Shown in pieces: positions 1 through 7,424 of a stretch of DNA of 64,000 nucleotides. Numbering within the stretch: position 1 is the stretch's first letter; each line of letters begins with the position of its first letter. The DNA lies in the NCBI GenBank assembly GCA_964242415.1, contig CAXTAT010000008.1, positions 112,729 through 176,728 of the forward strand. Direction: 5' to 3'. The notes beneath the pieces were generated by a model that was not told the DNA's origin, did not search any database, and saw only the letters and a program-made list of their open reading frames with translations. The stretch is from DASWOJ01 sp964242415 (GTDB lineage: Bacteria; Pseudomonadota; Alphaproteobacteria; Acetobacterales; Acetobacteraceae). The translations under genes were made by a program, and so were the position numbers.

Positions 1-226
1 CGGCGCCTCCGTCGCGGGCGGCGCCTCGGCCAGGGGCTGGGACAAGCGGCTAACCCGCTCCCGCGCCGGCCAGGATGGCGGTCTCGGCATGGCTAGGGGT
101 GGTGCGATGCATGATGTCTTCCTATGTCGGTGAGCGGCGGCCACCCTGGACGGCGCGGGCCTTGCATAGGCCGGGGCATAAGCCGGGATACGCCATTTCT
201 GCCATGCTCATAAGTCTTTCGAGGCG
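1..226. other. Window-edge segment without a confident gene
   Basis: A minus-strand frame opens with an ATG at position 90 and stays open to the window edge (about 30 codons, proline- and alanine-rich), so it could be the 5' end of a divergent gene, but it has no visible ribosome-binding site or recognisable motif. The rest, up to the start at 227, is presumably the leader of the methyltransferase gene. I see no riboswitch or clear promoter. Confidence 0.3.
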
Positions 227-1363
227 GTGTCAACCAGTGCTAACCACATGCCTCCATGCGCCCCGGCCCCGCCCGAGGCTCCTGCTTCGACCGAGGGGAC
301 TGCCCGCTTGACATCCCACCCTGCTTCGCCCGCTCCCTTCACCCTGGGGCTGCTGGGCCAGTGCGTGCTGCTGGTTGGCGGCGATGGCGACACCGCGGCC
401 TACCTTGAGGGCCAAGGCGCCGTGGTGCGCCGCATCGATGGCCCGGCCGTGGCGGCGGATCTCGACGGCGTGCAGCTTGTGCTGTTGCAGGCGGAGGATG
501 CGGCGTCACGGCAGGCGGCGCGGGCGTGCGGCGTGCTGATTGGCGTGCTCCCTGCTGCGGTGGCCGACGCCGCGCCGCGCCGTGTCGGGCGGGCCGGCGT
601 GTCTGGCCGGGCGAGCCTGGTGGGCGCCGGGCCGGGGGCGGCGGACCTGCTGACGGTGCGTGCCGTGCAGGCGATCCGCTCTGCCGACGTGCTGCTGTAT
701 GACAAGCTGGTGGGGGCGGACGTGCTGGCGCTTGCCCCGCCCGGCGCCCAGCGAGTCGATGTTGGCAAGCGGTGCGGGCGCCATGCCATGAGCCAGGCCG
801 CCATCAATGCCTTGATTATCCGCCATGCCCAGGCCGGGGCGCATGTGGTGCGGCTGAAGGGTGGCGACCCCTTCGTGTTCGGCCGCGGCGGGGAGGAGCT
901 GGAGAGCCTGCGCCTGGCCGGGGTGCCGACCGAGGTTGTGCCGGGCATCACCGCGGCGCTGGCGGCGGCGGCGCGGCTGGGCATCCCGCTGACGCATCGG
1001 GGGGCGTCGCGCAGCCTGCACCTGATTACCGCGCACGGCGCCGACGACCGGCTGCCGGAGCATGACTGGACCGCCCTGGCCCGCGCCGGGGGTACGCTGG
1101 CGGTTTACATGGGCAAGCGCACGCTGCCGCTGCTGGCGGCGCGGTTGCTGGCGGCGGGCATGGCGGCGGACACCCCGGCGATCGCGGTGGAGAACGCCAC
1201 CCTGCCGAACGAGCGGCGGATGCCCGGCACGCTGGCCGGGCTGGCGGACCTGGTGGAGGCGGCCGGGCTGGACGGGCCGACGCTGGTGCTGATCGGCGCC
1301 GTCGTTGCGATGGCGGATATGGAGGCTGTGGCCGACGTTGTTCTGCAGGTTCGCGCCGCTTGA
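227..1363 (+). CDS. cobA: Uroporphyrinogen-III C-methyltransferase (SUMT), CysG-like with a reduced N-terminal domain
   Basis: Methylates uroporphyrinogen III at C2 and C7 with S-adenosylmethionine to give precorrin-2, the branch point to siroheme and cobalamin. Residues about 127-375 are a full SUMT domain: VGAGPGAADLLTVRA, LLYDKLV, the glycine-rich VRLKGGDPFVFGRGGEE and PGITAALAAAA motifs are all present. The first 120 residues recall the NAD-binding precorrin-2 dehydrogenase half of CysG (VLLVGGDGDTAAYL) but are much shorter, so dehydrogenase/ferrochelatase activity is doubtful. Translation can start at GTG 227 or ATG 248. The TrpD2-like gene follows 96 bp downstream on the same strand; in related bacteria such a pair often sits with assimilatory sulfite or nitrite reductase, which is not in the window. 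Confidence 0.9.
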   Translation: MSTSANHMPPCAPAPPEAPASTEGTARLTSHPASPAPFTLGLLGQCVLLVGGDGDTAAYLEGQGAVVRRIDGPAVAADLDGVQLVLLQAEDAASRQAARACGVLIGVLPAAVADAAPRRVGRAGVSGRASLVGAGPGAADLLTVRAVQAIRSADVLLYDKLVGADVLALAPPGAQRVDVGKRCGRHAMSQAAINALIIRHAQAGAHVVRLKGGDPFVFGRGGEELESLRLAGVPTEVVPGITAALAAAARLGIPLTHRGASRSLHLITAHGADDRLPEHDWTALARAGGTLAVYMGKRTLPLLAARLLAAGMAADTPAIAVENATLPNERRMPGTLAGLADLVEAAGLDGPTLVLIGAVVAMADMEAVADVVLQVRAA

Positions 1364-1378
1364 TGCCTGCTGCGTCCT

Positions 1379-1406
1379 TCTTCCTCTCCCCCTATCGGGA
1401 GAGGGC
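1379..1406. repeat. Half-copy of dispersed REP-like repeat, family A
   Basis: A C/T-rich arm and a GGGAGAGGG arm form a short hairpin just after the methyltransferase stop. The same pair of arms recurs at 4.3, 17.6, 52.6, 60.2 and 63.0 kb, usually as an inverted pair. Here only one half is seen. Confidence 0.5.
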
Positions 1407-1459
1407 GTCGGCGCGGTGCTCCCTTCACTCAGGTTCGGGATGCTGCGCCCCACGCAACA

Positions 1460-2488
1460 GTGTCCCTGCACCGCAACATTCCCGGACCCGCCCCCTTGGA
1501 TAGCCCCGTCCCCGACCGCGCTGCCATCGCCGATGAGCACCGCTTTGCCCAGTATGTCCGCACTCTGGGCCGCGGCCCCGGCCGGTCGCGCGCGCTGACG
1601 CGGGACGAGGCGCGGGATGCCCTGGCGATGGTGCTGGCCGGGGAGGCCGATCCGCACCAGGTCGGCGCGTTCCTGATGCTGCTGCGCTACCGCGGGGAGG
1701 ACCCGGACGAGATGGCCGGGCTGGTGGACGCTGCCCGGGCCGAGATGTTCGGGGGGGTGGGCGCCGGGCTGCCGGAGGGGTACGCGCCGGTTGATCTGGA
1801 CTGGCCGAGCTACGGTGCCGGGCGCACGCGGGGGGAGCCTTGGTTCCTGCTGGCGGCGTTGGCGCTGGGGCGGGCGGGGTACCGGGTGCTGATGCATGGG
1901 AGCAACGAGTTTTCGCGCGGGACCTCGGTGGCGGAGGGCCTGGCGGCGCTGGGGATGCGGCCGGCGGTGGACCGGGCGGACGCGGGGCGGCTGCTGGATG
2001 AGACGGGGTTCGCCTACTTGCCGCTGTCGGCGGTCAGCCCGGGGATGGAGCGGCTGCTGCGGTTGCGGACCTTGCTGGGGTTGCGGTCGCCGCTGAATAC
2101 GGCGGCGCGGCTGCTGAACCCGTTCGATGCCCGGGCGGGGGTGGATGGGGTGTTTCACCCGGCTTACATCGCGCTGCACCTGGCGGCGGCGGAGCGGCTG
2201 GGGCGGGAGCGGCTGGTTGTGGTGAAGGGCGGGGGCGGGGAGGCGGAGCGGTCGCCGGTCAAGGCGATGACGGCGCATTGGTATGAGCGGGGGAGGGGGA
2301 CGGGGGAGGTCACATTCCCGGCGATGGGCACTGAGTTAGATAATTCGAGTTTCGACCAGGTTTGGCGACGCACACCCAACTTAGAAGGAAATGCGCCTGT
2401 CCCAACCATTGAGCTGGCGCTCCTCGCATTAGGCGTCCCGTTGGATTTCCTAGACACTAGAGCAGTGGAGGTCTGGGGTAAGCGGTGA
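1460..2488 (+). CDS. TrpD2/YbiB-like glycosyl transferase family protein
   Basis: A 342-residue protein with the anthranilate phosphoribosyltransferase/nucleoside phosphorylase fold. The N-terminal helical domain (LTRDEARDALAMVLAGEADP, QVGAFLMLLRYRGEDPDEMAG) is typical, followed by the glycosyl-transferase domain with VLMHGSNE and RSPLNTAARLLNPF. E. coli YbiB, the characterised relative, is a DNA-binding TrpD2 protein lacking anthranilate activity, so a tryptophan role is unlikely. The start is a GTG with no strong ribosome-binding site. From about 2325 the coding sequence becomes markedly poorer in G+C, although the encoded tail (PVPTIELALLALGV) still fits the family; the composition change continues into the next 2 kb. 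Confidence 0.78.
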   Translation: MSLHRNIPGPAPLDSPVPDRAAIADEHRFAQYVRTLGRGPGRSRALTRDEARDALAMVLAGEADPHQVGAFLMLLRYRGEDPDEMAGLVDAARAEMFGGVGAGLPEGYAPVDLDWPSYGAGRTRGEPWFLLAALALGRAGYRVLMHGSNEFSRGTSVAEGLAALGMRPAVDRADAGRLLDETGFAYLPLSAVSPGMERLLRLRTLLGLRSPLNTAARLLNPFDARAGVDGVFHPAYIALHLAAAERLGRERLVVVKGGGGEAERSPVKAMTAHWYERGRGTGEVTFPAMGTELDNSSFDQVWRRTPNLEGNAPVPTIELALLALGVPLDFLDTRAVEVWGKR

Positions 2489-2598
2489 CACTCCGGCCGC
2501 CCAGGGGTTCAACGACATCAGAGGCTATTCGTAATTGGTCACACAGTCGAAGGTAATTGGCTCAGGCTATTTGACCACATCTTCTATAGAAAGCTATA

Positions 2599-3552
2599 TC
2601 AGGGACTGTTCCATCCCCACCAATACTGCGGGTCTGTTTTTCGTTTCACATCCGGCACAGAAAGCTTTGCTTTTGCAACCCGGCATCCATGCGCAAAATC
2701 GGAAGTGCCAACGCAATTACCTGGTTGACGCTTGCTTCGCTCCCCGGTCCAATACTCTGCTCCCAACCGGCTGTCGCCAGATAACGTACTAAACCATTGT
2801 TCCCATGAGGATCGGTCTATCTTACCCTGTTGAAATGAGGGAGATTGATCGTCTTTTGGCGTTCCATCTTTGTGTCTGATCCCAGGCACACCTACTGAGG
2901 CTGTTGTCTCTGAAGAGGCACTTGGCCCAGTCGTGGATTGAGCAGGTTGTTGCGACGTCGTGGAAGATACTGGAGGATCAAGCCTCTGTGCTCCCATGCT
3001 AGCTAGTTCGGACTCGCTTAGCCAAGCCATACCGCCCGGTGGGGTGCTGACCATACGGCCGATGATTGCATTTGGCACACCCATCTCGGCCGCGCTTCTT
3101 GCCATGGCTGTAGTTACCGCCATGGAGTCCATCGTCTCATATTTTTCCCTGGTTGCGCTGTGCACTCCGATGCGGGCACCAGGCATGTAGTACCTATTTG
3201 GGCTAGACGCAAATAAGATGAAGCATGCTGAGGCACACATACTGTTACCTCCAACCATAACCTGTGCCCGCACGCGCCGGATCGTCGCGGCAAGAGCCTC
3301 GCTAGCTACAACGCTACCACCAGCAGAGTTTAGAGAAAGGACATTTGTATCATCATGTGATAGAGACAAGAACACACTCATCAAACGCTCGCTGTCGCCC
3401 GTTTCGATAAGTCCGGACGCGCCGATGAACACCGTATTATTGTCAAGCCGAGTGGTATCAAATTCCATTGCTTTTGCTGAAACCGGAAAAGCAGAAGCAG
3501 CAATGCATAGGCCAGCCATGATCTTACACGCAGTCAATCTTGAACGCGTCAT
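2599..3552 (-). CDS. ClpP-like periplasmic serine-protease-fold protein
   Basis: 317 residues, probably exported: a basic start is followed by a hydrophobic stretch ending near VSAKA (residues 1-28). Residues about 35-190 resemble the ClpP/crotonase fold of predicted periplasmic proteins (COG3904-like): LNSAGGSVVASEALA forms the oxyanion-region glycine motif, MCASACFILFAS carries the candidate nucleophile Ser, and GARIGVHSA the candidate His. A Ser/Thr/Gln-rich linker (about 195-240) leads to a C-terminal domain rich in Trp with two Cys (GNCVG, HGCRVAKAKL) and a WWGWNSP end. It lies in an A+T-richer patch and is convergent with the TrpD2-like gene. Protease activity is inferred from motifs only. 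The substrate is unknown. Confidence 0.7.
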   Translation of the reverse strand: MTRSRLTACKIMAGLCIAASAFPVSAKAMEFDTTRLDNNTVFIGASGLIETGDSERLMSVFLSLSHDDTNVLSLNSAGGSVVASEALAATIRRVRAQVMVGGNSMCASACFILFASSPNRYYMPGARIGVHSATREKYETMDSMAVTTAMARSAAEMGVPNAIIGRMVSTPPGGMAWLSESELASMGAQRLDPPVSSTTSQQPAQSTTGPSASSETTASVGVPGIRHKDGTPKDDQSPSFQQGKIDRSSWEQWFSTLSGDSRLGAEYWTGERSKRQPGNCVGTSDFAHGCRVAKAKLSVPDVKRKTDPQYWWGWNSP

Positions 3553-4147
3553 CGCTTCTGACCTTGCTTACGAATAGCTATCTCATACCATTAAGTGACC
3601 TGATGAGATCGCATATAGGAATATCCAATCCAGCGCAGAATTGTATAGTGTTGAATTGTGATGATATGTTGTCAGGCATATCTCGCAGGTAGATACAGCG
3701 CATGTCCTAGGTCATATTGTTTGTTAACGTAAGCGTGCTTGTAAACCAGGTATCCTAAAGGTGATCTTACAATCACTGCGGGAGTTTGGATGCAACCGGG
3801 AGTATACATGCAGCGTGGAATGGAGACGCACGTCGATACCAAGCCGGTTGTAGCGCAGGTTCGTGCCACTTGAAGAAGCGAAGTTATGGTTAGCGAGAAC
3901 GATTGCCTCCCCAACCAAGACATGCGGCTTTTGATTGCCTAATCACCTTTCTGATTTAGTTTCTCCCTGGAGTCTTGATCCTATTTTGTAAGTCAAAGGA
4001 CGGCAGACATCTGGCCCGTTTTGTCTGGCCCGTTTTGGCTGTCACCTCCATGTAAGCAACATACAAATAAGAACTAGCCTCACACCATCTCTATGCCAAT
4101 CGGAAACTTAAAACCCATCTGCCAATCCAACCCTCGCATACGCCAAG
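3553..4147. other. A+T-richer intergenic region, no gene recognised
   Basis: Nearly 600 bp upstream of the ClpP-like gene with lower G+C than its surroundings. Open frames here (for example 3672-3923 on the minus strand) show no family resemblance, ribosome-binding site or sensible composition. A short direct duplication of TCTGGCCCGTTTT is present near 4010-4035. It is probably decayed acquired DNA. Confidence 0.4.
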
Positions 4148-4297
4148 CTATCCGTCACCCCCGTCCACCGCCTTCCAAGGCCGCGTGCTCACGTCGGTGG
4201 ACCCAATGATCGTAATGGCATTTCCATTGTGGGAGTCGACCACCGTGTTCCAGGTCGTCTTCCCATCCCGGCCATCGACAAAGAAGGTATCAGTCCC
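4148..4297 (-). pseudogene. Decayed C-terminal fragment of an RTX-like repeat protein
   Basis: The minus-strand frame ending at TAG 4148-4150 reads DTFFVDGRDGKTTWNTVVD, followed by SHNGNAITIIG. This resembles the DxxFxDGG..TxWxTVVNFxxGD module found near the C-termini of large secreted calcium-binding (RTX-like) proteins in Acetobacteraceae. There is no start codon, the frame is closed by a stop about one codon upstream of the resemblance, and the rest of the protein is absent. It is therefore read as a relic of a deleted gene. Confidence 0.45.
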
Positions 4298-4328
4298 CAA
4301 TCAGGCCTGCCTGGCCCTCACGGCTTCC

Positions 4329-4366
4329 CTCATCCCGGCCCTCTCCTGGAGGGAGAGGGAGCAGAC
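4329..4366. repeat. Dispersed REP-like repeat, family A (single half)
   Basis: CCTCATCCCGGCCCTCTCC with the pairing GGAGGGAGAGGGAG arm, immediately downstream of the tRNA-Ser 3' end. It matches the right-hand half of the paired elements at 17.6, 52.6, 60.2 and 63.0 kb. Confidence 0.6.
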
Positions 4367-4369
4367 GGC

Positions 4370-4459
4370 TGGCGGAAGGAGTGGGATTCGAACCCACGGT
4401 AGCTGTTACACTACACACGCTTTCCAAGCGTGCGCCTTAAACCACTCGGCCATCCTTCC
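4370..4459 (-). tRNA. tRNA-Ser (anticodon GGA)
   Basis: Read on the minus strand, the 7-bp acceptor stem GGAAGGA/TCCTTCC is perfect, with G73 as discriminator (the serine identity base) and an encoded CCA at 4372-4370. The anticodon arm has a CACGC/GCGTG stem with loop TTGGAAA, giving anticodon GGA. The T-arm GTGGGTTCGAATCCCAC is canonical and a long variable arm is present, as expected for class II serine tRNAs. It borders the A+T-rich patch 2.3-4.3 kb, which is consistent with an integration hotspot, although no integrase or attachment duplication was seen. Confidence 0.95.
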
Positions 4460-4500
4460 AGCGCCGCGCGCCTATAGCACCCCGACTCTAGCGCGTCACC

Positions 4501-4872
4501 CTAGCTAACAGCGGGGGCACGGAAGCAGGTATGCCACTCCAGCGCCGGGTTCAGCCGCTCCAGCCCCCACGAGCCGTCAAAGCAGTGGTCCCCCGGCGTG
4601 AACTGCAGCCGCACCAGCCCCGTCCCATACAGGTCGGTCCAGCGGAACAGCGCCGCATCGCACCCGTCATCGCCCACCGCCGCCAGGGTGCCCGGCACGT
4701 CCCGCGTCGGCTCATGCAGCACATACCGGCCGGATAGGCGGTCGTCGGCGTCCACGGTGATCCAGGTGTCGATCCGCTTCGGCCCCCGGCTCTCGACTAC
4801 GCCGGGGTACTGGCCCACCACCTGCCCATGCCATGCCGCACACGAGGCAGCGATCAGCACTGGGAGAAGCAT
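4501..4872 (-). CDS. Small secreted protein encoded behind lepA
   Basis: 123 residues beginning MLLPVLIAASCAAWHG, a short hydrophobic leader with a Cys at residue 11 that might be a lipoprotein or exported-protein signal. The mature part has alternating polar and hydrophobic strands (TWITVDADDRLSGRYVLHE, ALFRWTDLYGTGLVRLQF, DGSWGLE) and three further Cys, suggesting a small beta-barrel-like fold. No function is recognised. The ATG lies 7 bp after the lepA stop, so the two are almost certainly co-transcribed. Confidence 0.6.
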   Translation of the reverse strand: MLLPVLIAASCAAWHGQVVGQYPGVVESRGPKRIDTWITVDADDRLSGRYVLHEPTRDVPGTLAAVGDDGCDAALFRWTDLYGTGLVRLQFTPGDHCFDGSWGLERLNPALEWHTCFRAPAVS

Positions 4873-4879
4873 CGCCGGG

Positions 4880-6685
4880 TCAGGCGTCCATCTTCAGGGC
4901 GGCGAGGAACGCCGACTGCGGGATCTCCACCTTGCCGAACTGCCGCATGCGCTTCTTGCCCTCTTTCTGCTTGTCCAGCAGCTTGCGCTTGCGGCTGATG
5001 TCGCCGCCGTAGCACTTGGCGGTCACGTCCTTGGACAGCGCGCCGATGGTCTCGCGGGCGATCACCTTTCCACCGATCGCTGCCTGGATGGCGATCTTGA
5101 ACAGTTGCTTGGGGATCAGGTCCTTCAGCTTGGCGCAGATGCTGCGACCGCGCGTCTCGGCGGCGCTGCGGTGGGCGATGAAGGACAGCGCGTCCACCGG
5201 GTCCTGGTTGACCAGGATGCTGATGCGGACCAGGTCGCTCTCCTCGTAGCCGTCCATCGCGTAGTCGAAGCTGGCGTAGCCGCGGCTGACCGACTTCAGG
5301 CGGTCGTAGAAGTCGAACACCACCTCGTTCAGCGGGATGCGATAGACCGCCATGGCGCGGTTGCCCACGTAGGTCAGGTCCGCCTGCTGGCCCCGGCGGT
5401 CGTTGCACAGCGTGAGAACGCTGCCAAGGTAGTCGTCGGGGACCATGATGGTCGCCTTGATCCAGGGTTCCTCGATGTGGTCGATCTGCGTGGGTTCCGG
5501 CATGTCGGCCGGGTTGTGCAGCTCCTCGACGACGCCCTTGGTGGTGTGGATGCGATAGACGACGCTGGGGGCGGTGGCGATCAGGTCGAGGTTGAACTCG
5601 CGGGTCAGGCGTTCCTGGATGATTTCCAGGTGCAGCAGGCCGAGGAAGCCGCAGCGGTAGCCGAAGCCGAGGGCGGCGGAGGTCTCGGCCTCGTAGTGGA
5701 AGCTGGCGTCGTTCAGGCGCAGCTTGCCCAGGCTGTCGCGCAGGTGCTCAAAGTCGTCGGCGTCCACGGGGAACAGGCCGCACCAGACGACGGGGATGCT
5801 GGGCTTGAAGCCGGCCAGCGCCTGGGTGGCGGGCAGGCGGTCGTCGGTGATGGTGTCGCCCACGTTGCAGTCGGCGACGGTTTTGATGGACGCGGTAATG
5901 AAGCCCATCTCGCCGGGGCCGAGGTCCCCGGTGGGGATCATCTTTGGGGTGAAGACGCCGACCTGCTCCACGTTGAAGGTGGCGCCGTTGGACATCATGC
6001 GGATTTTCTGGCCGCGCTTCAGGCGGCCGTCCTTGATGCGGACCAGGATGACGACGCCCAGGTATTGGTCGTACCAGCTATCGACCAGCAACGCCTTCAG
6101 GGGCGCACTGGCGTCGCCGACCGGGGGGGGCAGGCGGGTGACCAGGGCCTCCAGCACGCCCTCGATGTTGAGGCCGGTCTTGGCGCTGATCATCACGGCG
6201 TCGGAGGCGTCGAGACCGATCACGTCTTCGATCTGCTGCTTCACCTTGTCGGGTTCGGCTGCCGGAAGGTCAATCTTGTTCAGCACGGGGACGATCTCGT
6301 GCTTGGCGTCGATGGCCTGGTACACGTTGGCGAGGGTTTGCGCCTCCACGCCCTGGCTGGCGTCCACCACCAGCAGGCTGCCCTCGCACGCGGCCAGGCT
6401 GCGGCTGACCTCATAGGCGAAGTCCACGTGGCCCGGCGTGTCCATCAGGTTCAGCTCATACGTCAGGCCGTCATGCGCCTTGTAGGCCAGGCGGACGGTC
6501 TGCGCCTTGATGGTGATGCCGCGCTCCTTCTCCAGGTCCATGTTGTCCAGAACCTGCGCCGTCATCTCCCGGTCGGTCAGCCCGCCGCACGCCTGGATCA
6601 GGCGGTCGGCCAGGGTGGATTTCCCATGGTCGATGTGGGCGATGATCGAGAAGTTGCGGATCAGGTGCAGGGGGGTGTCGGTCAT
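4880..6685 (-). CDS. lepA: Elongation factor 4 (LepA), ribosome back-translocating GTPase
   Basis: 601 residues, the normal length for LepA/EF-4, a translational GTPase that acts on stalled or mis-translocated ribosomes. The G domain starts at once: FSIIAHIDHGKSTLADRL (G1), KERGITIKAQT (G2), DTPGHVDFAYEV (G3), NKIDLP (G4). The LepA-specific C-terminal domain with KLLDKQKEGKKRMR is complete and ends about 15 residues later. The frame opens upstream at a TTG (6712), but the ATG at 6685 gives the conserved MTDTPLHLIRNFS start and is preferred. The next gene (4501-4872) is only 7 bp downstream. Confidence 0.97.
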   Translation of the reverse strand: MTDTPLHLIRNFSIIAHIDHGKSTLADRLIQACGGLTDREMTAQVLDNMDLEKERGITIKAQTVRLAYKAHDGLTYELNLMDTPGHVDFAYEVSRSLAACEGSLLVVDASQGVEAQTLANVYQAIDAKHEIVPVLNKIDLPAAEPDKVKQQIEDVIGLDASDAVMISAKTGLNIEGVLEALVTRLPPPVGDASAPLKALLVDSWYDQYLGVVILVRIKDGRLKRGQKIRMMSNGATFNVEQVGVFTPKMIPTGDLGPGEMGFITASIKTVADCNVGDTITDDRLPATQALAGFKPSIPVVWCGLFPVDADDFEHLRDSLGKLRLNDASFHYEAETSAALGFGYRCGFLGLLHLEIIQERLTREFNLDLIATAPSVVYRIHTTKGVVEELHNPADMPEPTQIDHIEEPWIKATIMVPDDYLGSVLTLCNDRRGQQADLTYVGNRAMAVYRIPLNEVVFDFYDRLKSVSRGYASFDYAMDGYEESDLVRISILVNQDPVDALSFIAHRSAAETRGRSICAKLKDLIPKQLFKIAIQAAIGGKVIARETIGALSKDVTAKCYGGDISRKRKLLDKQKEGKKRMRQFGKVEIPQSAFLAALKMDA

Positions 6686-6764
6686 TGCACCGATGTAGGG
6701 GGTATCCGGCAAAAAGTCAGCCGTCTCCGGCAGCGTCGTCAGGCCGGCGTGTGGATGACCAGCT

Positions 6765-6968
6765 TCAGCGCCGGGCCGTCATTGGCCGCAGCGCACGGGC
6801 CAGGGCGTCGAGCGTCGTGACCGATGGGCTGACATTCCGCCCCTGCTCCAGCCGGACATGCCAACCGATCCCGATGCCTGCGAGTTCGGCCGCCTCCTCC
6901 CGCCGCAGCCCTGGCGTCCGCCGCCGTCCGGTTGGCCGATCGCCGCCTTGGGCGACCGCCTGGCGTGC
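6765..6968 (-). pseudogene. Remnant of an MmyB-type XRE transcriptional regulator (helix-turn-helix only)
   Basis: Directly after the stop of the upstream secreted-protein gene, the same frame reads RRTPGLRREEAAELAGIGI followed by WHVRLEQGR and TLDALARALRP. This is the characteristic N-terminal helix-turn-helix of the MmyB-like XRE family. There is no ATG, GTG or TTG in frame before it, and the frame stops at TGA 6765-6767, so the ligand-binding C-terminal domain (some 200 residues in the family) is missing. It is a 5'- and 3'-truncated relic. Confidence 0.6.
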
Positions 6969-7424
6969 CTACGACGTGAGCGCCGCCGGACGGCACGCCG
7001 CTGGCGCCGGGTGGGTGGGCGCTGCCACGCGGCGCAGCACGAAGCCTGTGCAGCCCGGCCCGGCGATGTGCCCCGTCAGGCGCGTGAAATCGGCATCGAA
7101 CGTCCCCCGCATGTCCACCGCAACGTAGGTGAACGGCCGCAGCAGCCAGCGCCCCGCCCGTAGGTCCACCAGACGCGTCCGCCGGTCCAGCAGGCCCGAC
7201 ATCTCGAAACAGCCGGTGGGCACGCGGGGGTTCTCAGGCACGGCGTAGAAGTTGAACAGGGCGGCAACCTGGCCAGGACTGCCGACCTGCTCCAAGGTCG
7301 CCTCCTCCAAGGTCAGCGTCAGGCCGGTGCGGCCCTGGGCGCAGTCATAAGACCCTTCCCAGAACTCGGTGGCCACCGCCGGGGCGGCGAGCAGCATCAG
7401 CACCATCACCAGCCGGGGGATCAT
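6969..7424 (-). CDS. Small secreted protein translationally coupled to pheT
   Basis: 151 residues with an N-terminal signal peptide (MIPRLVMVLMLLAAPAVATE; cleavage likely near residue 18). The mature part carries FWEGSYDCAQGRTGLTLTLE and GYF-like beta segments with conserved Cys at CAQG, GCF and PGC. Such short beta-rich exported proteins are widespread in proteobacteria but lack an assigned function. The ATG overlaps the pheT stop in an ATGA tetranucleotide, so translation is coupled to phenylalanyl-tRNA synthetase. Whether this is functional or only positional cannot be told from sequence. Confidence 0.65.
   Translation of the reverse strand: MIPRLVMVLMLLAAPAVATEFWEGSYDCAQGRTGLTLTLEEATLEQVGSPGQVAALFNFYAVPENPRVPTGCFEMSGLLDRRTRLVDLRAGRWLLRPFTYVAVDMRGTFDADFTRLTGHIAGPGCTGFVLRRVAAPTHPAPAACRPAALTS

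Noticed and set aside
100..226. Possible cobalamin or SAM riboswitch before the methyltransferase
   Set aside because: No conserved B12-box or SAM-box-like core could be traced in this leader.
506..2278. Long minus-strand frame opposite the methyltransferase and TrpD2-like genes
   Set aside because: Arg/Pro/Gln-rich shadow of G+C-rich coding sequence, no motif or ribosome-binding site.
3672..3923. 83-codon minus-strand frame in the A+T-rich gap
   Set aside because: No family resemblance, no ribosome-binding site, and an overlapping second frame of similar quality.
4598..6820. Very long plus-strand frame antisense to lepA
   Set aside because: Composed of Val/Ala/Gly/Asp-rich antisense codons of a well-recognised gene; typical of G+C-rich DNA.
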